A stretch of DNA of 64,000 bases. It comes from Paenibacillus sp. FSL H8-0048 (GTDB lineage: Bacteria; Bacillota; Bacilli; Paenibacillales; Paenibacillaceae). This document shows positions 16,271 to 23,072 of the stretch, one piece after another. Numbering within the stretch: position 1 is the first letter of the stretch; every line of letters starts with the position of its first letter. Both the position numbers and the translations under genes were made by a program. The notes beneath the pieces were generated by a model. That model had not been told where the DNA came from, searched no databases, and saw nothing but the letters and a program-made list of their open reading frames with translations. The DNA lies in contig NZ_JBBODF010000001.1 of NCBI RefSeq assembly GCF_038002825.1, positions 3,410,001 to 3,474,000 of the forward strand, in the 5' to 3' direction.

Positions 16271-17917
16271 TTATGCATTTTTCAGTTCAGCCACACCGAC
16301 AGGTATAGAGATTAAAATTCTGGTTCCAGCGTTCTCGCTGCTGGTTAACTGGAAATCGCCTCCAAGGGACTGTGCCAGATATTGCATATTCTTCATTCCC
16401 AGTCCGCCTGAGTGATCCTCGGATTCAGCCCAGATCAGATCGGCATCGAAACCGACGCCATCGTCGACAATCGATAGTCTAATCCATTTCGGCTTAAGTG
16501 ACAGTTCTACATCCACCCGGCTGGCAGCACCATGTCGTATGGCGTTGCCGGTAGCTTCGGAGATAATCCGGAAGAGTGCCTTGTGGTAAGGATAAGGGAG
16601 ACTGAAATCATCCCCCGTTATTTTCAGTTCAATCTCAACATCGTTAAGCCGGGAGAGGCTCTTCAGATGCGAGCGCACCATCCCAAGCCAGCTTGGGCCG
16701 CCGCTCTTCTTGGAGCTGAGGCTGTAGATGGTAATCCGCAGCTCCTTGGCCACCTTGGTGGCTGAATCATGGATAAGCTCAATCTGCTCCTCCAGCTCCC
16801 GCTCAGACATTTTCCGCCAGGTCTGCTTCAGGGAATGGGTCGCATAGACGATGCCGAAAAGACTCTGGGACACACTGTCATGCATCTCATCGGCGATCCG
16901 GTTCTGCTCGTTCGTGATGATCAGCCGGTTCTCGATCACGCCCAGCTCATGGCGCTCAAGAATAATCGCACTCAGCTCCGACAGGAACATCAGCTGCTGG
17001 ATGTACCACCGGCGGCCCTCCAGCCCTTCCGAGGCTTCCAGCTTCACGCCAATCATCCCGACGAACCGGGTGCTCATTCTTACCGGCATCAACAGGAAGT
17101 CACCGATTCCCGGCATACTTTTGAATACCGGTTCACGCTGCAGCCTCCATTCATGCTCATGCTTCTCCAGTTCCATGAACAGAAAGCGCTCCTCCTCATG
17201 CTGCCATCCTGTCTGACGGCTCTGCGGAGCAGGCTCCCCGCTTTTTTTGGCGAACCAGAACAGGGCCTTCTCCAGCTTGGTAAGCTTGACCACATAATCG
17301 GTAATGACTTGGCCAATATTCATGAAGTCATGCTGGCTCGATGTTTCCACGATGTGATAAAGCGATTTGATATGCTCCATGGTATCGTTGGTCCGCGCGT
17401 TCGCTTCCTCCCGCTGCCGCTTTATCCCCTTAACCATCTGCATAACTATAACCGCGAGAGCCAGGGCTAGAAACAGGTTACCATTGGCAAGCATAATTTC
17501 TGGAATCGTAGGACCGGGAGAACCGGAATCCATATAGCCCGATGCTGCCACAATGGCAATATAGCCCACAATCAGGCTCCAGGCAAAATAAAAAGATAAC
17601 GCACCCGCCGCAAACAGCACAGGATTCAGTACATATAGCTTAAAAGGACTATCGTATCCTCCAGTAAATAACATCAACACCGCAATGAGTGCCGTCTCCA
17701 GGCTGATCAAGAGCATGAGCGGACGGGCTTTTGCATGGAACCTCCGGTAATAGTACGGGAATAGTTGGGCAAATAAGAATAGCACGATGATTAGTAGGGA
17801 TTTGTATATTACGGAAGGTCCCGCAGGAACCATGAGGTACATAAACGATGTGAGGGACAAAGAAAAGATTCTAAAAAAGGCGATAGTGCGATCTTCTGCT
17901 GTTAATTTAATGTTCAT
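16271..17917 (-). CDS. NarL-type sensor histidine kinase (HisKA_3)
   Basis: Membrane sensor of 548 residues. The N-terminus has about six hydrophobic helices (first FFRIFSLSLTSFMYLMVPAG) up to residue 165, a short coiled segment rich in Arg/Glu, and a GAF-like region (about 190-320). The HisKA_3 dimerisation segment contains NRIADEMHDSVSQSLFG, with the phospho-His in the MHDSVSQ box. The HATPase_c end has N-box-like SEATGNAIRHGAA, G1 IVDDGVGFD and GGLGMKNM. There is no periplasmic domain, which suggests a signal sensed within the membrane. The ribosome site ahead of the ATG at 17917 is weak (GGGTGG). It pairs with the downstream response regulator. Confidence 0.93.
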   Translation of the reverse strand: MNIKLTAEDRTIAFFRIFSLSLTSFMYLMVPAGPSVIYKSLLIIVLFLFAQLFPYYYRRFHAKARPLMLLISLETALIAVLMLFTGGYDSPFKLYVLNPVLFAAGALSFYFAWSLIVGYIAIVAASGYMDSGSPGPTIPEIMLANGNLFLALALAVIVMQMVKGIKRQREEANARTNDTMEHIKSLYHIVETSSQHDFMNIGQVITDYVVKLTKLEKALFWFAKKSGEPAPQSRQTGWQHEEERFLFMELEKHEHEWRLQREPVFKSMPGIGDFLLMPVRMSTRFVGMIGVKLEASEGLEGRRWYIQQLMFLSELSAIILERHELGVIENRLIITNEQNRIADEMHDSVSQSLFGIVYATHSLKQTWRKMSERELEEQIELIHDSATKVAKELRITIYSLSSKKSGGPSWLGMVRSHLKSLSRLNDVEIELKITGDDFSLPYPYHKALFRIISEATGNAIRHGAASRVDVELSLKPKWIRLSIVDDGVGFDADLIWAESEDHSGGLGMKNMQYLAQSLGGDFQLTSSENAGTRILISIPVGVAELKNA

Positions 17918-18146
17918 CCCACCACCCTATTCTCCAGTTTGTGGAAAATTCGAGTTTATTCTAAGCTATGTTTAAAAGCATCATACATGAGAAAAATCAC
18001 AATAACAAGTTTCGTTTTCTAATGATAGCGTTTACTTTGAAAATAAAATGGGTATAATTCTTCTTTTTTCATGAAAAATTAACCAACTCTATCCAGCTTA
18101 TCAAATGATAGCGCATGCAATATTATCCAGTTCGGCTCCAGGCATG
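17918..18146. other. AT-rich intergenic stretch, no feature recognised
   Basis: Runs from the kinase start to the terminator at 18147. It must carry the kinase promoter on the minus strand, but I see no convincing pair of boxes and no repeat or conserved RNA. Confidence 0.5.
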
Positions 18147-18180
18147 ACAAAGAGCCTGCCCCTTCAGGGACAGGCTCTTC
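18147..18180 (-). terminator. Intrinsic terminator
   Basis: AGAGCCTG and CAGGCTCT (18151-18158 and 18171-18178), extended by CCC/GGG across one mismatch, form a hairpin followed on the minus strand by TTTGT. It lies 48 bp after the stop of the small reading frame at 18228 and supports that frame being transcribed. Confidence 0.75.
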
Positions 18181-18227
18181 CAAAGACAGGATGTCTCCAG
18201 TTATCCGGTGAGTTCACCCGGCACAGT

Positions 18228-18407
18228 CTATTCAGTCGCCGCCGGAACAGCCTGCTCCAGCTTGGCCTTATTGCATATACAAATTTGATAGCGCTGTTCG
18301 CCAACGATATGATACCCGGTGAACAGAATACGCAAGGTATGACTTGGTCCTACCACTTTATGGAGACTGCGGCAACTGATGCAGTAATACTCTCTCAATA
18401 GTCTCAT
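18228..18407 (-). CDS. Small cysteine-containing protein, 59 residues, unknown
   Basis: A short frame between the kinase and the AraC gene. The translation begins MRLLREYYCISCRSLHKVVG and ends CICNKAKLEQAVPAATE. The CxxC near residue 9 and CxC near residue 45 could bind one zinc ion, as in small zinc ribbons. The ATG at 18405-18407 has GGAG directly against it; the TTG three codons later has GGAG nine bases ahead and may be the real start (56 residues). A terminator follows the stop. I do not recognise a family. The call rests on the Cys pattern, the ribosome site and the terminator, so it is moderate at best. Confidence 0.45.
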   Translation of the reverse strand: MRLLREYYCISCRSLHKVVGPSHTLRILFTGYHIVGEQRYQICICNKAKLEQAVPAATE

Positions 18408-18558
18408 CTCCGGCTAGTCTAGAAGTACTATTCTAGAACTGCTAATATTATCTAGAGCATAGCACTGTTTTTTTTCGTGTGTCAACAATAATCTGCAAAA
18501 TACGACATTATACCAAGCTCATTTAGAGGTAAAAAGTAGAAATTTGTCGTTTATTCAA

Positions 18559-19413
18559 TCATATATGATTCCGGCAGGTCTGCGGAGAGAGGCCCATATA
18601 TTTTTTGAATAGCCTTGAAAAATAAAAACTATCCCTATAATGAAGCATTCCCGCTATCTCCTGCACCTGCAGCGAGGTATTAAGCAGCAAATGCTTGGCC
18701 TCGGCCATCTTCAGCCGGTGGATATATTCATGCAGTGGATACCCGCTGCTCCGCCGCACGGTGCGCCGGAGTGTAGACATGGAGAGGTGCAGGCGCTCAG
18801 CCATCTTCGGCAGATCGGGCTTCTCATAGATACAGGCATTCAGCGCCTCCCGGATCAGCGGCATGGCTTCCTGCTGCCACGGGCGGCGGCTGCCCTGGAG
18901 CTGCAGTGAGCATTCCAACAGCATCTCCTCCAGCAGCAGTGCAGCCCGGTCCGCATCACCGGGAACATCCCCCGCCATGTACGACAGAACCTTTTCAAAA
19001 GACGCTTCCAGCCCTTCCGCCTTATCTCCCCGGGTTACCTCTCCACCCGCAATCATACCGGCTTCGAGCCATTCGGTGACACGGCTTCCGCTGAAATTAA
19101 TATAGTATTCATCCCAATACCCGCCTGGCGGCGGTCCGAAGCTGTAGTGATAACCAGGTCTGAAAAAAAACAGGCTTCCCTCATGGACCTGCTGCTCTGC
19201 TCCTCCGTTCTCTGTATAAGTTCCGCCTCCTGCGACTATATATACAAGGGCCCAGTGTTCAAAGGTGACCCCCGAACGAAACAGCGTTCTTCCCGGCAGA
19301 TGGCCGGCTTGCCCGACACGAATCGACTTCAGGCGCAGCCTGGCGGCCTCCACCTTCGGATCAATAATTCTTACTGGATACGGGCTGATCATATAATCCA
19401 TGAGCTTGGGCAT
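18559..19413 (-). CDS. AraC-family transcriptional regulator
   Basis: 284-residue regulator. The N-terminal half is a cupin-like effector domain (GVTFEHWALVYIVAGGGTYT, HEGSLFFFRPGYHYSFGPP). The C-terminal 100 residues hold two AraC helix-turn-helix motifs: LPKMAERLHLSMSTLRRTV and LQVQEIAGMLHYRDSFYFSR, then LFKKYMGLSPQTCR. Two ATGs are possible; GGAGGA is properly spaced for 19411-19413 (MPKLMDY), not for 19420-19422. It is divergent from the GH20 hexosaminidase gene with about 84 bp between, so it probably regulates that gene in response to an amino-sugar ligand. The effector is not known. Confidence 0.92.
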   Translation of the reverse strand: MPKLMDYMISPYPVRIIDPKVEAARLRLKSIRVGQAGHLPGRTLFRSGVTFEHWALVYIVAGGGTYTENGGAEQQVHEGSLFFFRPGYHYSFGPPPGGYWDEYYINFSGSRVTEWLEAGMIAGGEVTRGDKAEGLEASFEKVLSYMAGDVPGDADRAALLLEEMLLECSLQLQGSRRPWQQEAMPLIREALNACIYEKPDLPKMAERLHLSMSTLRRTVRRSSGYPLHEYIHRLKMAEAKHLLLNTSLQVQEIAGMLHYRDSFYFSRLFKKYMGLSPQTCRNHI

Positions 19414-19497
19414 ACACTGCATTCCTCCATGTGTTCAGGAGTGATATGTTGATAATGAAGATGATCATATTCTACATGAATAAGAGGTGTCCACGCT

Positions 19498-21429
19498 ATG
19501 TCTGATGTTGTTCACTTACAGCTTTTCCCCCGCCCGCAAAAGGTCACGGTATCCGCAGGACAGTTCCACCTTCCTTCCCGGGGCAGCATTGTGCTGGCCA
19601 GTGAGGACCAGTTGTCCGCCCTTCCCGCAGCACGCAGGCTTCAACAGATCGCATCCGGGGCGGTCCGTCTCAATCTGCCTCTGTCCATAGGGCAGCGGTC
19701 TTCCACAGTTCCTGCATGTACTTTCCGCTATAACGCACTGCTTGCAGAAGGTGCCTATGAGCTGCACATTAACGAAGAAGGCCTAACTGCCGCTTACGGT
19801 TCCCCGCAAGGTGCTTATTATGCAGCCGCAACGCTGAAGCAGCTCCTGCAGCAGTGCGGCCGGACACTTCCTTATCTGCATATCTGCGATCAGCCGGATT
19901 TCGCGGCCAGAGGACTGATGCTTGATATCAGCCGCAACAAAATCCCCACGCTGGATACCCTGTACCGGATCATTGATCTCATGGCGGATCTCAAGCTGAA
20001 TCAGCTGCAGCTATATATAGAAGGAGCTCCATTCGCTTACGAGTCTTTCCCGCAGGTATGGGAGCTGGAAACTCCGCTCACGGGCGATGAAATTCTGCGC
20101 TTAGATGCCTACTGCCGCGAGCGGTATATTGAGCTGGTGCCTAATCAAAATAGCTTCGGCCATATGGAGGGCTGGCTGACCCGGCCGGAGTTCAACCACC
20201 TGGCAGAGATCCCCGCAGGCTTCATGCTCCCGGATCAGATGTACGATAGCGATTTATACCCGGAAGGATTATTCATGCATCCCGGCACCTTCCATACGGA
20301 GGACCCCGAGGTACTGCAGCTTCTGGGCACGATGTACGATGACCTCCTTCCCTACTTCAGCTCAGAGATGTTCAATGTCGGCTGCGATGAGACCTATGAA
20401 CTGGGACTTGGCGCAAGTCAGGCGCTGGCGGAGTCTTCCGGCAAGGGCGAGCTATACCTCTCCTTCCTGCAAAAGATTCACGGGCTGGTCAAGCAGCGCG
20501 GCAAAACCATGCAATTCTGGGGCGATATCATCATCCAGCATCCTGAGCTGATCCCCCGGCTGCCGAAGGATATCATCGCCATGGAGTGGGGGTACAGCAC
20601 GGCCCATCCGTTTGAAGCGGATACCCGCAAATTCAAGGAAGCAGGCATCCCTTTCTATGTCTGTCCGGGGACCAGCTCCTGGAATTCGCTCACCGGGCGA
20701 ACGGACAACATGCTCGCCAATCTGCGCAGTGCTGCGGTACATGGCAAGAGAAACGGCGCTATCGGCTACCTGATTACCGACTGGGGCGATTTCGGCCACT
20801 GGCAGCATCTGCCGGTCAGCTATGCCGGATTCGCCTACGGGGCAGCACTGGCCTGGAATGTAGAGGGGAATCTGGAGGCGGATGTGGCGCATTATCTGAA
20901 CACGGCAGTCTTCCAAGACCGCTCTGGAACCATCGGGCAACTGCTGCTTGATTTGGGCAACTACTATAAGCTGGAGTCGGGCACGGTCCGCCCGAATGAT
21001 ACAGAGATGTCCATGCTGCTGCGAAGCCATCTGGAGCATGTACAGCTGGCTGTTAAGCTCCCTGCAGAGCAGCTTGACCAGCTGGAGCAATACATCCTCG
21101 GCCTCGAAGCCAGGCTTGAGCAGCCGGTTATGGATTGCAGCGACGCCGGATTGGTCATAGAAGAGCTTCAGAGCGGCATCCGCTTCGTGAAGCATGCCGT
21201 GCAGCTTACCCGGCTCAAGCACCAGCTTGCGTCAGCCGAGCCGAAGCCCCAGGCAGCGCAGGTTCAGGCGCTGATCCATGACCTGGATCTGCTGCTGCAC
21301 GAGTACCGCCAGCTATGGAGCCGGCGCAACCGGCCGGGCGGCCTGGAGCGCAGTGTCTCGAAGCTGGTCCGCCTGCGTGGGGAATACGCCGAGCTTGCCG
21401 CCAAGCTGGACGCAGAGGCAGTTCGGTAG
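19498..21429 (+). CDS. Family GH20 beta-N-acetylhexosaminidase-like glycosidase
   Basis: Cytoplasmic enzyme of 643 residues with no signal peptide. The GH20b-like N-terminal domain (1-130) precedes a TIM barrel starting PDFAARGLMLDISRNKIP, a typical GH20 entry. The catalytic Asp-Glu pair is in SSEMFNVGCDETYELG (D297, E298), and WGDIIIQHPELI and TDWGDFGHWQHLP follow. Substrate-assisted cleavage of terminal GlcNAc or GalNAc is expected. The C-terminal helical part is Leu-rich. GAGGTG precedes the ATG at 19498. It is divergent from the AraC gene, its likely regulator. As an intracellular GH20, it would act on imported oligosaccharides. Confidence 0.93.
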   Translation: MSDVVHLQLFPRPQKVTVSAGQFHLPSRGSIVLASEDQLSALPAARRLQQIASGAVRLNLPLSIGQRSSTVPACTFRYNALLAEGAYELHINEEGLTAAYGSPQGAYYAAATLKQLLQQCGRTLPYLHICDQPDFAARGLMLDISRNKIPTLDTLYRIIDLMADLKLNQLQLYIEGAPFAYESFPQVWELETPLTGDEILRLDAYCRERYIELVPNQNSFGHMEGWLTRPEFNHLAEIPAGFMLPDQMYDSDLYPEGLFMHPGTFHTEDPEVLQLLGTMYDDLLPYFSSEMFNVGCDETYELGLGASQALAESSGKGELYLSFLQKIHGLVKQRGKTMQFWGDIIIQHPELIPRLPKDIIAMEWGYSTAHPFEADTRKFKEAGIPFYVCPGTSSWNSLTGRTDNMLANLRSAAVHGKRNGAIGYLITDWGDFGHWQHLPVSYAGFAYGAALAWNVEGNLEADVAHYLNTAVFQDRSGTIGQLLLDLGNYYKLESGTVRPNDTEMSMLLRSHLEHVQLAVKLPAEQLDQLEQYILGLEARLEQPVMDCSDAGLVIEELQSGIRFVKHAVQLTRLKHQLASAEPKPQAAQVQALIHDLDLLLHEYRQLWSRRNRPGGLERSVSKLVRLRGEYAELAAKLDAEAVR

Positions 21430-21462
21430 ATTACATTACGGAAGAACAATAGAACATACAGA

Positions 21463-21529
21463 AGAAACCTCTCCTTTGAAATGGTTGTGCAGGTACTCCA
21501 TTTCACCAAGGGGTGGTTTCTTTTTTTGA
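21463..21529 (+). terminator. Intrinsic terminator after the GH20 gene
   Basis: A long hairpin with AGAAACC, then GAAATGG pairing with CCATTTC and GGTTTCT, ends in seven T on the plus strand, about 35 bp after the stop. Confidence 0.85.
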
Positions 21530-21611
21530 TTTAGAAAGATTTTGAAGAATCTTTTTCCGCTTATACAGTGGAGTGAACGGAATGACCCGCGTAAAAGCGG
21601 CAGCACCAGCA

Positions 21612-21683
21612 AATGTATGCTGTTTTTCGCATACATTCGGGCCTCACGCCTCCGCGCCAGCAAATGTATGCTGTTTTTTACAG
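21612..21683 (+). repeat. Two-unit member of the 52-bp hairpin repeat family
   Basis: The first unit carries TGTATGC-8 nt-GCATACA from 21614. A second starts 51 bp later (21663) but loses its right arm after the loop T-run. The broken unit ends 15 bp ahead of the -35 box of the next gene. The linker has cctccgcgccag, a variant of those at the other two loci. Confidence 0.85.
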
Positions 21684-21697
21684 AAACAAACTTTAGA

Positions 21698-21726
21698 TTG
21701 AATTAGGAGCAGGGCAGGATTATAAT
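21698..21726 (+). promoter_or_regulatory. Strong sigma-A-type promoter for the isoprenoid-synthase-like gene
   Basis: TTGAAT (21698-21703), a 17-bp spacer and a perfect TATAAT (21721-21726) stand 67 bp ahead of the ATG at 21793. AT-rich DNA follows. Confidence 0.7.
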
Positions 21727-21792
21727 AAGATCAAATAACCACTTTTTACCTAATATTTAAAATAAAATACATAATTGACAGGAGATAAGTCT

Positions 21793-22734
21793 ATGGATTG
21801 GCTTCATGCTTATGAGGACGAGCTCCGTGTGGTTTTTGAGGAGAACCGCAGGGTAATCTCTGCGTTTCCAGAGCCGCTTAACGCCCGCGGCCTGTCATAT
21901 CTCGATCAGTTCAACGTGTTCAACCCGGACAGCCATAAGAATTACATCTGTTACCTGCTCCCCTTCTGGCTCCAGGACCCTTGTGGCCTGAGTCCTGAAC
22001 TGGTCCGCAGGATGTCCGCAGGCAACGTCTTCCTCATGCTCTATTTCTTCCTCCAGGATGACCTGATGGACAGTCCGGAGGCCTCGGCAATGCAAGCGCT
22101 ACCACTTGCCAATCTGCTCTATGTAGAGTTTCTGGCAACCTACCTTCCGCTGTTCCCGGCAGACTCCCCTTTTTGGCCCTGCTTCAGCCGTTACATCAGT
22201 GAGTGGGCGGACAGCGTGAGCGGTGAAGCCGGCAGCGATTACTTCCTGAATGACCGCATCCGTATCTCCCATAAGGCCAGCCCGCTCAAGCTCAGCAGCA
22301 CGGCCGCGCTGCTGCTCTCCGGCCAGTCCTCCTCCATTCCTGAGGCCGAAGAGATGATTCACACGTTGCTGCTGACCCTGCAAATGCTTGACGACTACGA
22401 AGATTGGGAGCAGGATCTGAAGGACAGCAGCTATAACTGCCTGTTGTCACTGGTACGCTCCAGTACCGGGATTGCAGCCGGAGAGCCACTCGCTGAATCA
22501 ACAGTGAAGGACTTCATCTATGTAGCAGGCGGACTCACAGGATATGCAGCAACGGCCCAAGCTAACCATCTGATGCTGGAGGAGGCCAGCTTACAGCTGC
22601 CCTTGCTGGTATCCTTCCATCTCGTGCTCGTGCAGAACCTGCACCAGATCGCCACGGCCATTGAAGAGCAGAAGCAAATACTGCTGGGCGGGGGGCTTGA
22701 TTACTGGCTGTCTACGCACTTGAATCTCTCATAA
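21793..22734 (+). CDS. Class I isoprenoid-synthase-fold protein next to a RiPP precursor
   Basis: A 313-residue, mostly helical, soluble protein. An Asp-rich DDxxD motif sits in FLQDDLMDSPEA (residues 89-93), and a second acidic cluster, QMLDDYEDWEQD (200-208), is spaced as in class I terpene or prenyl synthases, where such motifs bind diphosphate through Mg2+. SHKASPLKLS around 160 could supply basic diphosphate contacts. I cannot assign a substrate. The frame opens at a TTG (21775), but AGGAGATAAG is placed for the ATG at 21793 (MDWLHAYEDE). It has its own strong promoter and is followed 83 bp later by an NHLP-type precursor gene, which suggests a role in RiPP maturation. It could equally be an inactive fold relative. 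Confidence 0.7.
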   Translation: MDWLHAYEDELRVVFEENRRVISAFPEPLNARGLSYLDQFNVFNPDSHKNYICYLLPFWLQDPCGLSPELVRRMSAGNVFLMLYFFLQDDLMDSPEASAMQALPLANLLYVEFLATYLPLFPADSPFWPCFSRYISEWADSVSGEAGSDYFLNDRIRISHKASPLKLSSTAALLLSGQSSSIPEAEEMIHTLLLTLQMLDDYEDWEQDLKDSSYNCLLSLVRSSTGIAAGEPLAESTVKDFIYVAGGLTGYAATAQANHLMLEEASLQLPLLVSFHLVLVQNLHQIATAIEEQKQILLGGGLDYWLSTHLNLS

Positions 22735-22750
22735 TTTATGTAAATAGCAA

Positions 22751-22779
22751 TAGAATTATAGAATGGCCTATGCTATACT
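22751..22779 (+). promoter_or_regulatory. Possible separate promoter for the NHLP precursor
   Basis: TAGAAT (22751-22756) and TATACT (22774-22779) are 17 bp apart in the 83-bp gap, 39 bp ahead of the TTG start. The -35 is weak. If real, it would let the short precursor be made in excess of the enzyme. Confidence 0.4.
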
Positions 22780-22817
22780 AAAAAGGCAATTATAACCATT
22801 TCGAAAGGGTGATTCTA

Positions 22818-23057
22818 TTGTCAGTAGGAGTTCTTAAGAATCAGGTGATTCAGAAGGCGTGGGAAGATCCGGCTTTCAAACAAAGACTGCTTGCAGATCC
22901 GAAGGCAGCGCTCCAGGAGGCGCTGGGCATCAACCTTCCTGACAACATTACACTGAAGACCGTTGAGGAAGGCTCCAATGAATTCTATCTGGTCATTCCC
23001 CCAAGCCCTTCTTCTGATGTAATGAAGACACGTATCACCCCAATGGGAACCTGGTAG
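22818..23057 (+). CDS. NHLP (nitrile-hydratase-like leader) RiPP precursor peptide
   Basis: A 79-residue peptide whose first 60 residues fit the NHLP leader family. QVIQKAWEDPAFKQRLLADP is the helix, then KAALQEALGINLPDNITLK, and a closing strand EFYLVIPPSP. NHLP leaders recruit tailoring enzymes and are removed on export. The remaining tail, about 15 residues, is SSDVMKTRITPMGTW and would be the core. There is no GG or GA just before it, the usual cleavage signal. The ribosome site AAGGGTGAT favours the TTG at 22818-22820 over the GTG at 22809. No LanM, radical SAM, YcaO or peptidase-exporter gene is within the window nearby; the only candidate partner is the isoprenoid-synthase-like gene upstream. 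Confidence 0.82.
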   Translation: MSVGVLKNQVIQKAWEDPAFKQRLLADPKAALQEALGINLPDNITLKTVEEGSNEFYLVIPPSPSSDVMKTRITPMGTW

Positions 23058-23072
23058 CATATTCAAGTCATA

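Noticed and set aside
18105..18401. 98-codon plus-strand frame opposite the small Cys protein
   Set aside because: No ribosome site; it runs through the terminator hairpin at 18147 and its translation has no recognisable character.
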